A stretch of 5,561 nucleotides of DNA from contig JADFZP010000249.1 in the NCBI GenBank assembly GCA_015232485.1, positions 1-5,561 of the forward strand, read 5' to 3'. The position numbers and the translations under genes were made by a program. Shown here piece by piece: positions 1-4,329 of this stretch. How positions within the stretch are numbered: the stretch's first letter is position 1; each line of letters opens with the position of its first letter. The DNA comes from Alphaproteobacteria bacterium. GTDB lineage: Bacteria > Pseudomonadota > Alphaproteobacteria > Rhodospirillales > Magnetospirillaceae. Below the pieces are notes generated by a model, which was not told the DNA's origin, made no database searches, and saw only the letters and a list, made by a program, of their open reading frames with translations.

Positions 1-50
1 GGCATGGGCGGTGACACGTGGATGCCCGTGTCAAGCACGGGCATGACGGC
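1..50. repeat. 50-bp direct repeat, copy 1, with internal hairpin
   Basis: This segment is identical base for base to 140-189. Inside it, 22-30 (ATGCCCGTG) pairs perfectly with 36-44 (CACGGGCAT) around the 5-nt loop TCAAG, giving a 9-bp stem. It begins at the window edge, so the true left end of the repeat may lie outside. Such GC-rich palindromes bearing a CTTGA/TCAAG loop and a CGTCATG...CATCCACG frame are a familiar class of dispersed intergenic repeat in alphaproteobacteria. That class assignment is from general knowledge, not from a search. Confidence 0.85.
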
Positions 51-77
51 GAAGAATCGGTGAGCATCCTCTCCACT

Positions 78-109
78 CGTCATGGCCGGACTTGATCCGG
101 CCATCCACG
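78..109. repeat. Palindromic repeat of the same class, opposite orientation
   Basis: Positions 82-90 (ATGGCCGGA) pair with 96-104 (TCCGGCCAT) around the loop CTTGA, a perfect 9-bp stem. The flanks CGTC and CCACG match, on the opposite strand, the flanks of the two 50-bp copies. The stem sequence differs from theirs but keeps pairing, so the element looks conserved for its secondary structure and ends rather than for its stem bases. It sits between the two direct copies. Confidence 0.7.
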
Positions 110-139
110 CGGCTCCGTGGGAACAGCCTTGGAAACAAT

Positions 140-189
140 GGCATGGGCGGTGACACGTGGATGCCCGTGTCAAGCACGGGCATGACGGC
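140..189. repeat. 50-bp direct repeat, copy 2, with internal hairpin
   Basis: All 50 bases match 1-50. The internal stem is 161-169 with 175-183. Identity stops abruptly at 190: the right flanks of the two copies (GAAGAATC and TAGTGAGG) are unrelated. The copies start 139 bp apart in the same orientation with an inverted relative between them, which suggests recent duplication or repeated insertion into an already repeat-rich gap. Confidence 0.85.
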
Positions 190-245
190 TAGTGAGGAAA
201 TCTGGATTCGGGGCTCTTCGCTCGGCGGCCACGCGATGTGTTCAT

Positions 246-271
246 CCCCTAGCGCTTTCGCGGGGGTGACG
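246..271. repeat. Imperfect hairpin repeat, GCGAAAGC type
   Basis: Positions 246-249 (CCCC) pair with 263-266 (GGGG), and 252-254 (GCG) with 259-261 (CGC), around a 4-nt loop. Read on the minus strand it has the form CGTCA-CCCC-CGCGAAAGCG-interruption-GGGG. This resembles another common alphaproteobacterial dispersed palindrome in which the CCCGCGAAAGCGGG core is complete. Here the core is interrupted, so the copy looks degenerate. It lies 14 bp beyond the stop of the cysteine-rich gene and could act as a 3' hairpin, but no U-tract follows in the transcript direction, so it is not called a terminator. Confidence 0.5.
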
Positions 272-284
272 AGCCTGAGGACTG

Positions 285-1019
285 TCAGGGCGGGTAGACC
301 ACACGGGGCGGATCGAGCCGCCGGCCGCCGGTGAAGTCCAGATATGTCTCGTCGCCGATGCGGAAGGCGGTGGTGATCCACTCGGCGAAGGTCGCCCAGT
401 CTTCCACCTTCGGACTGGCCGGTGGGCGCACCATTGGGCGCAGGGCCGCCTCGACGGCGGCGCCCTCGTCGGGGACCACCCAGCGATCCGAGGGACCGCA
501 GGTCCGCTCGAAGGACGAGCAGCCGCGCTTGATGAAGGCCGGTACGTCCGGGCCCAGGCGCGGGTCGGCGTCCATCTCGGCCCGCAGACGCGCGTAGAGG
601 GCGCGCGCCCCGTCCAGGCCGTCGGCGTAGACATAGGCGGCCCACAGATTGGGCCGGTCGAACAGATCCACCTCGGAGCACAGCTTGGTGGTGGCGGGAA
701 GGCGCCGCGCCACATCGCGCAGCGCGACCAGTTCGCGCAGGCTGCGCGGCACCACCTTGACCTTGTGGCAGGCGCGGCAGGCGTGCGGAACCACGGCCCG
801 GCGATAGGCGCATTCGAACATCACATCCTCGCGGAACCAACAATCCATCGCGGGGGCGTTGCGCACCATCAGCGTGGTGGAGCGGCTGGCCCGCGGCGGC
901 GCGCGCAGGCCCAGCATGCCGTCCGGGTGGCGCACCAGACGGCCCTCGGCCAGCGCCCTGTCAAGATTGGCGCCGATGTCCTGGCCGCCGACCTTCGACC
1001 CGCGGATGGCGTCCAGCAT
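285..1019 (-). CDS. Cysteine-rich protein of unknown function, third gene of a toxin-antitoxin operon
   Basis: The encoded protein has 244 residues and I do not recognise the family. It has seven cysteines at 60, 70, 81, 84, 114, 167 and 174, including a C81-R-A-C84-H motif followed by the basic run KVKVVPR, and a C167...C174 pair near GPSDRW (175-180). Such spacing is compatible with a zinc or iron-sulfur site, which is inference only. No signal peptide or membrane segment is visible, so it is probably cytosolic. The ATG lies one base after the TGA of the PIN toxin gene and has no clear ribosome binding site, so translation probably depends on the upstream gene. The first 50 residues are less convincing than the rest; M51, M58 or M67 could be the true start. 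The body reads as real protein, with aromatic and acidic segments and a normal stop. Confidence 0.7.
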   Translation of the reverse strand: MLDAIRGSKVGGQDIGANLDRALAEGRLVRHPDGMLGLRAPPRASRSTTLMVRNAPAMDCWFREDVMFECAYRRAVVPHACRACHKVKVVPRSLRELVALRDVARRLPATTKLCSEVDLFDRPNLWAAYVYADGLDGARALYARLRAEMDADPRLGPDVPAFIKRGCSSFERTCGPSDRWVVPDEGAAVEAALRPMVRPPASPKVEDWATFAEWITTAFRIGDETYLDFTGGRRLDPPRVVYPP

Positions 1020-1020
1020 G

Positions 1021-1443
1021 TCAATCCGTCCAGGGATTCTCGACCGAGACCTCGGTGGGCATGCGGCGGTCGTCGCCGGTCGCCACCACCAGATCGTGGA
1101 CGATGGCGGTCGCGGCGATCAGGCCATCGACGGGGGGCAGCGGCTGGCCGGTCGCCTCCAGCCGGCCGCCCAGGCGACCCCACACGGCGGCGATGCGCTC
1201 GTCGATCGGCAGCAGGCGCTCGCCGAAGCGTTGGGCCAGCGGCCCGGACAGCCAGTTCTCCAGCCCGACGCGGCGCGGATGCGACAGCGGCAGCCGTTGC
1301 AGGATGCGGGTCATATCGGCCAAAGACATCACGCTGAGATACATCTCGCGCTCGTCGCGCGCGCTTAGCCAAGCCATCACCGAGGGATCGGGGCGGGGCC
1401 GCACCAGTTCGGTCAGCACGCAGGTGTCAAGCAGCCAAGCCAT
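1021..1443 (-). CDS. VapC-like PIN-domain toxin (putative ribonuclease)
   Basis: This 140-residue protein has the length and layout of the FitB/VapC group of PIN-domain toxins, Mg2+-dependent RNases that cut specific RNAs when freed from their antitoxin. The opening LLDTCVLTEL supplies D6 and E12. PVDGLIAATA supplies D106, and ATGDD supplies D124/D125 near the C-terminus. The protein ends with the usual V-x-NPW segment. The position normally held by glutamate in a LGE-type motif is aspartate here (SLADM, D43), and the usual TRN/TRD motif reads TGD. The four acidic positions are therefore kept but the site is not canonical. The gene starts one base after the antitoxin stop (TGACATG) with no evident Shine-Dalgarno sequence, which fits translational coupling and keeps toxin subordinate to antitoxin. 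RNA target is unknown. Confidence 0.88.
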   Translation of the reverse strand: MAWLLDTCVLTELVRPRPDPSVMAWLSARDEREMYLSVMSLADMTRILQRLPLSHPRRVGLENWLSGPLAQRFGERLLPIDERIAAVWGRLGGRLEATGQPLPPVDGLIAATAIVHDLVVATGDDRRMPTEVSVENPWTD

Positions 1444-1444
1444 G

Positions 1445-1714
1445 TCAGTAATCCACGTTGCGCCGGGGATCGGCCGGCGGCGCCGCGAATTCGACGCCCT
1501 CGGCGGCGGCGTCGCCGAACGGCGAGTTGCGCATGAAATCGACCAGATTGCCGGCCGGGCGGCTTAAGCGCTCGTGCTCGGCCGGTGACAACAGCACGGC
1601 GACGCGGCGGCCGCCGTTCAGGATGTGCTGGGCGCCTTCCTGTTCGGCGCGCAGGACAACCTCGCCCAGATTGGCCTGGGCCTCCTCGAACTGCCATTCG
1701 CCGTCGTTGCGCAA
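1445..1714 (-). CDS. Phd/YefM-type antitoxin
   Basis: This 89-residue antitoxin should bind and neutralise the PIN toxin encoded immediately after it and repress their shared promoter. The N-terminal half shows the Phd/YefM pattern: W7-Q8-F-E-E-A, an amphipathic helix with ANLGEVVLRA (13-22), the strand QHILNGGRRVAVLLS (29-43), then P44-A-E-H-E-R-L. The C-terminal tail after about residue 52 contains LVDFMRNSPF (57-66), the kind of segment that binds PIN toxins of this group. The start is TTG at 1714-1712, chosen because GGGAGG sits 5 nt upstream and no other in-frame start precedes the conserved W7. The gene follows the reductase gene on the same strand after 47 bp, so it could be read from its own promoter or by read-through. 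Confidence 0.88.
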   Translation of the reverse strand: MRNDGEWQFEEAQANLGEVVLRAEQEGAQHILNGGRRVAVLLSPAEHERLSRPAGNLVDFMRNSPFGDAAAEGVEFAAPPADPRRNVDY

Positions 1715-1719
1715 GGCCG

Positions 1720-1725
1720 CCTCCC
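1720..1725 (-). promoter_or_regulatory. Ribosome binding site deciding the TTG start of the antitoxin
   Basis: Read on the minus strand this is GGGAGG, 5 nt before the TTG codon at 1714-1712. It is the only strong Shine-Dalgarno match in the three-gene operon and supports the rare TTG start. The two following genes lack one, so the antitoxin should be the best-initiated cistron. Confidence 0.65.
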
Positions 1726-1733
1726 GTTTGGCG

Positions 1734-1747
1734 TCAGTCTAATCTGA
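1734..1747 (-). promoter_or_regulatory. Candidate operator/promoter of the toxin-antitoxin operon
   Basis: The minus strand reads TCAGATTAGACTGA, an imperfect palindrome with TCAG/CTGA arms and a TA at its centre. It is the only AT-rich spot in the 47-bp gap between the reductase stop and the antitoxin start. Phd/YefM antitoxins typically bind short palindromes overlapping their own promoter, and the position 20 bp before the start codon fits. No clear -35 box is visible, so this rests on position and symmetry only. Confidence 0.25.
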
Positions 1748-1761
1748 AATGCGCCGGCCGA

Positions 1762-2772
1762 CTACGCCGTCGGCACGCCGCTGGTGGTCGAATGCTCGAA
1801 GTGATGGGCCTCGCCCGGATGCACGATGGCCCGCGCCGCGTGGGCCGCCGAGGCGGCCTCGGCGAAGCCGGTCAGGATCAGCTTGAGCTTGCCCGGATAG
1901 TGGGCGATGTCGCCCACCGCGAAAATGCCCGGCCGGCTGGTGGCGCAATCTTGTTGGCGGACCAGGATGGCGTGGCGCTCCATCTCCAGGCCCCATTGGG
2001 CGATCGGCCCCGGATCGCTGGCCAGGCCGAAGAACGGCAGCAGGGCGTCGGCGGCCAGCCGGCGCACCTCGCCGTCGAGCGTGGCCACGGTCACCGCCGA
2101 CAGCCGCCCGCCTTCGCCCTCGATGCCGTGAAGCTGGTAGGGCACCACCATCTCGACATTGGGCAGGCTTTGCATGCGCGCCACCATGTCCGGCGCGGCG
2201 CGGAATTTGGGCCGGCGATGGACGACCATCACATGCTCGGCCAATTCGGCCAGCGACACCGCCCAATCGACCGCCGAATCGCCGCCGCCGGCGATCACCA
2301 CGCGCTTGCCGCGGAAGTCCTCGCGCCGGGTGACCAAATACGAGACGCCGGCCCCCTCATAGGCCTCGATGCCGGGCAGCGGCGGCCGGTTGGGACCGAA
2401 GGCGCCGACCCCCGCCGCGATGATCACCACCATGGCCTCGATCGCCTGGCCGTCCGACAGCCCGACCCGCCAACGGCCATCGTCCAGCCGTTCGAGCGAC
2501 ACCACCGTGCGGCCGAAATGATAGACCGGATGGAAGGGCGCCGCCTGGGCGCTCAACCGCTCGATCAGATCGGCGGCGAGGATTTGCGGATGGCCGGGCA
2601 CGTCGTAGATCGGCTTTTCGGGATAAAGCGCCGCGCATTGCCCGCCCGCCGCCTCCAACGCGTCGACCACATGGCAGCGGATTTTCAGCATGCCGCATTC
2701 GAACACCGCGAACAGCCCCACCGGGCCGGCTCCGACGATCACCGCGTCGGTCTGGTGAATGACCATGGCCAT
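1762..2772 (-). CDS. Ferredoxin/flavodoxin-NADP+ reductase, thioredoxin-reductase-like type
   Basis: This 336-residue flavoprotein should move electrons between NADPH and ferredoxin or flavodoxin. The FAD-binding motif GAGPVG is at 14-19, followed by the GGQCAALYPEKPIYDVPG block (43-60) typical of the family. The NADPH-binding AGGGDSAVDWA is at 161-171, with H185-R-R nearby to contact the NADPH phosphate. The second FAD motif, GIFAVGDIAHYPGK, is at 282-295, and the tail FEHSTTSGVP (325-334) is the family's C-terminal extension. The CxxC redox pair of true thioredoxin reductase is absent: GVSYLVTRREDF (142-153) stands in that region. The start is ATG 2772-2770, with GGAGG 10 nt upstream. A longer TTG start at 2835 would add a non-conserved leader overlapping the promoter. 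No ferredoxin gene is in view, so the partner is unknown. Confidence 0.93.
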   Translation of the reverse strand: MAMVIHQTDAVIVGAGPVGLFAVFECGMLKIRCHVVDALEAAGGQCAALYPEKPIYDVPGHPQILAADLIERLSAQAAPFHPVYHFGRTVVSLERLDDGRWRVGLSDGQAIEAMVVIIAAGVGAFGPNRPPLPGIEAYEGAGVSYLVTRREDFRGKRVVIAGGGDSAVDWAVSLAELAEHVMVVHRRPKFRAAPDMVARMQSLPNVEMVVPYQLHGIEGEGGRLSAVTVATLDGEVRRLAADALLPFFGLASDPGPIAQWGLEMERHAILVRQQDCATSRPGIFAVGDIAHYPGKLKLILTGFAEAASAAHAARAIVHPGEAHHFEHSTTSGVPTA

Positions 2773-2782
2773 GCCGCTTCTT

Positions 2783-2787
2783 CCTCC
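2783..2787 (-). promoter_or_regulatory. Ribosome binding site of the reductase gene
   Basis: The minus strand reads GGAGG, 10 nt before the ATG at 2772-2770 and 16 nt before the second ATG at 2766-2764. The spacing favours the first ATG and argues against the 21-residue longer form. Confidence 0.6.
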
Positions 2788-2802
2788 ATCGGGCTTCGAG
2801 CC

Positions 2803-2814
2803 GGCATTAATGCC
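2803..2814. promoter_or_regulatory. Perfect 12-bp palindrome, possible operator
   Basis: GGCATTAATGCC is fully self-complementary and is the only AT-rich island in this GC-rich intergenic region. It coincides with the candidate -10 region of the leftward reductase promoter, so a dimeric regulator bound here would be expected to block it. No regulator can be named from the sequence. Confidence 0.3.
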
Positions 2815-2835
2815 CCCGGATCGGCACGCGATCAA
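2807..2835 (-). promoter_or_regulatory. Candidate sigma-70-type promoter for the reductase gene
   Basis: On the minus strand, TTGATC (2835-2830) and CATTAA (2812-2807) are separated by 17 nt. Shifting by one base gives ATTAAT with an 18-nt spacer. Transcription would start near 2800 and give a leader of about 28 nt containing the GGAGG site. The -35 match is fair (TTGA) and the -10 match is weak. Confidence 0.35.
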
Positions 2836-2847
2836 GTGCGGGCTCGG

Positions 2848-2876
2848 TTGCGGCCGGGCCGGCGGCGCGCTACAAC
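2848..2876 (+). promoter_or_regulatory. Candidate promoter of the tsaE-amgK-murU-addB operon
   Basis: TTGCGG (2848-2853) and TACAAC (2871-2876) are separated by exactly 17 nt. A start site 7 nt after the -10 box falls at about 2883, the A of the tsaE ATG. With no Shine-Dalgarno sequence before that ATG, this points to a leaderless or nearly leaderless mRNA. It lies back to back with the leftward promoter candidate. Confidence 0.45.
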
Positions 2877-2882
2877 CGTCCG

Positions 2883-3341
2883 ATGAGCGACATCCTGACC
2901 CTCGATCTGCCCGACGAGGAGGCCACCATGCGCCTGGGCGCCGCGCTGGCCGAGGCGGCGCGGGCCGGCGACGTGATCGCCCTGTCCGGCCCGCTGGGCG
3001 CCGGCAAGACGGCGCTGGCGCGGGCCTTCATCCGGCATCTGACCAGCCCGGACGAAGAGGTGCCCAGCCCCACCTTCACCCTGGTGCAGATTTACGAGAC
3101 GGCCAAGGGCGACATCTGGCATCTCGATCTTTATCGGCTGGCCGACCCGGCGGAAACCGTGGAACTGGGCATCGAGGAAGCGTTTCGTGAAGGAATTTGC
3201 CTGATAGAATGGCCCGAGCGCCTGGGGCCGCTGCTGCCCGGCGATCGCCTGGACCTGCGGCTGTCGCTGGCCGGCGAGGCGCGGCGGGTCGAACTGGTCG
3301 GCTGGCGCGGGCGTTTGGGGGAGATTGCCAAGCATGTCTGA
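2883..3341 (+). CDS. tsaE: TsaE, ATPase of the tRNA t6A37 threonylcarbamoylation complex
   Basis: TsaE is the P-loop ATPase that works with TsaB and TsaD to place threonylcarbamoyl on A37 of ANN-decoding tRNAs in the cytoplasm. The 152-residue length is normal for a stand-alone TsaE. LPDEEAT (9-15) opens the fold, Walker A GPLGAGKT is at 36-43, the family block VPSPTFTLVQIYE at 60-72, HLDLYRL at 80-86, LGIEEAF at 95-101 and LIEWPERL at 107-114. The ATG at 2883 is chosen because the first strand and LPDEEAT belong to the family fold, although no ribosome binding site precedes it. A second in-frame ATG at 2928 has AGGAGG 5 nt upstream but would remove that strand. It is the first gene of the operon and overlaps amgK by 8 nt. 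Many alphaproteobacteria carry TsaE fused to this phosphotransferase; here they are separate. Confidence 0.93.
   Translation: MSDILTLDLPDEEATMRLGAALAEAARAGDVIALSGPLGAGKTALARAFIRHLTSPDEEVPSPTFTLVQIYETAKGDIWHLDLYRLADPAETVELGIEEAFREGICLIEWPERLGPLLPGDRLDLRLSLAGEARRVELVGWRGRLGEIAKHV
3317..3323 (+). promoter_or_regulatory. Ribosome binding site deciding the amgK start
   Basis: GGGGGAG inside the end of tsaE lies 10 nt before ATG 3334. It lies only 1 nt before the alternative TTG at 3325, so the ATG is the better start. Confidence 0.55.
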
Positions 3342-4329
3342 CCGCGAGGCCCTGATCGGGACGTTCCTGCGCAAATGCGGCTGGGGCGGCGTGCGCCGTT
3401 CCAAGCTGGCCGGCGACGCCTCGTTCCGCCACTACGACCGCTTGGCGCGGCCCGGCGGCCACCGCGCCGTGCTGATGGACGCGCCGCCGCCCAAAGAGGA
3501 CGTGCGCCCCTTCGTGGCCATCGCCCGCCATCTCGAATCCCTGGGCTTCAGCGCGCCGCGCATCCTGGGCGTCGACGAGGCGAACGGGCTGTTGCTGCTC
3601 GAGGATTTGGGCGACAACACCTATACCAAGCTGCTGTCGCGCGCCGGCCATGACGAGTATGCGCTGTACGGGCTGGCGGTCGACGTGCTGGCGGCCCTGC
3701 ACGGCTCGCGCGGCGCCGTGCCCGACGGGCTCGCCGCCTATGACGACGACCGCCTGATGGCCGAGGCGATGCTGCTGCCCGACTGGTACATGCCCGAGAT
3801 GGGCCGCGCCGTCGACGAGGCGGCCCGCGCCGAATACGCGGCGTTGTGGCGCGACACCTTCCCGCTCGCCCGCTTGATGCCCGACACGCTGGTGCTGCGC
3901 GATTTCCACGTCGACAATCTGATCCTGCTGCCGCGCGACGGCGTGGCGGCTTGCGGGCTGCTCGATTTCCAGGACGCGGTGGTCGGCCCGCTGACCTACG
4001 ACCTGATGAGCCTGATGGAGGACGCGCGGCGCGACATCGACCCCGGCTTGGTCTCGGCCATGCGGACGCGCTATCTCGACGCCGTGCCGGGGCTCGACCC
4101 GATGGCCTTCGAGGTGTCGTGGGCGGTGTTGGCCGCCCAGCGCCACGCCAAGGTGATCGGCATCTTCTCGCGGCTGTGCCGGCGCGACGGCAAAAGCGCC
4201 TATCTGACCCACATCCCGCGGGTCTGGCGCCTGTTCGAGGCGGCGCTGGCCCATCCCGCCCTGGAAGGGGTGCGCGGCTGGGTCGATCGCCACATGCCGC
4301 CCGCCGAGCGCGGAGTGCCGACGCCGTGA
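3334..4329 (+). CDS. amgK: AmgK, anomeric N-acetylmuramate/N-acetylglucosamine kinase
   Basis: This 331-residue enzyme has the aminoglycoside-phosphotransferase-like kinase fold. AmgK phosphorylates the anomeric hydroxyl of MurNAc (and GlcNAc) with ATP, giving MurNAc-1-phosphate for MurU. GDASFRHYDRL (27-37) is the nucleotide-binding loop, LMDAPP (47-52) the following strand, and LLLEDLGDNTY (87-97) the hinge. VLRDFHVDNLILL (187-199) is the catalytic loop, with catalytic base D190 and metal ligand N195. LLDFQDA (209-215) carries the metal-binding D211, followed by GPLTYDLMSL (218-227). All catalytic residues are present. The specific name, rather than a generic phosphotransferase, rests on the next gene being murU. 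ATG 3334 overlaps the tsaE stop by 8 nt, so the two are translationally coupled. Substrate preference cannot be read from sequence. Confidence 0.88.
   Translation: MSDREALIGTFLRKCGWGGVRRSKLAGDASFRHYDRLARPGGHRAVLMDAPPPKEDVRPFVAIARHLESLGFSAPRILGVDEANGLLLLEDLGDNTYTKLLSRAGHDEYALYGLAVDVLAALHGSRGAVPDGLAAYDDDRLMAEAMLLPDWYMPEMGRAVDEAARAEYAALWRDTFPLARLMPDTLVLRDFHVDNLILLPRDGVAACGLLDFQDAVVGPLTYDLMSLMEDARRDIDPGLVSAMRTRYLDAVPGLDPMAFEVSWAVLAAQRHAKVIGIFSRLCRRDGKSAYLTHIPRVWRLFEAALAHPALEGVRGWVDRHMPPAERGVPTP

Larger units (their letters stand above)
1..284. other. Gene-free region with a repeat cluster
   Basis: No convincing coding sequence lies here. The stretch is built largely from short palindromic elements of at least two sequence types, listed separately, joined by unique sequence. 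It lies downstream of the cysteine-rich minus-strand gene, whose stop is at 285-287. A reading frame that continues across it on the minus strand has a low-complexity, arginine-rich translation typical of an antisense shadow. No hairpin followed by a T-run is visible, so no intrinsic terminator can be assigned to the upstream operon. Confidence 0.75.

Noticed and set aside
1..284. CRISPR array
   Set aside because: Only two identical units occur, 139 bp apart, with an inverted palindrome between them. The spacing is too large and irregular, and no cas gene is in view.
1757..1774. Hairpin GCCGAC/GTCGGC at the end of the reductase gene as a terminator
   Set aside because: The stem is only 6 bp, it covers the stop codon, and no T-run follows in the transcript direction.
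1762..2772. Thioredoxin reductase (TrxB)
   Set aside because: The overall fold is shared, but the CxxC redox pair in the NADPH domain is absent and the FEHSTTSGVP tail marks the ferredoxin/flavodoxin-NADP+ reductase group.
2773..2835. Longer reductase start at TTG 2835
   Set aside because: The added 21 residues are not family-like and overlap the -35 candidate. ATG 2772 has GGAGG at suitable spacing.
1585..2886. 433-codon plus-strand open frame opposite the reductase gene
   Set aside because: It lies antisense to a gene with clear FAD and NADPH motifs. Its translation is rich in His, Arg, Gly and Pro with no recognisable domain, as expected of a shadow frame in high-GC DNA.
3076..4293. 405-codon minus-strand open frame opposite tsaE and amgK
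   Set aside because: It covers two genes with intact catalytic motifs on the other strand. Its His/Gln/Arg-rich product has no family features, and no promoter or ribosome binding site supports it.
3846..4325. Upstream extension of the murU frame within amgK
   Set aside because: It is open only because of high GC content. The family N-terminus MRAMVLAAG begins exactly at GTG 4326, which overlaps the amgK stop.
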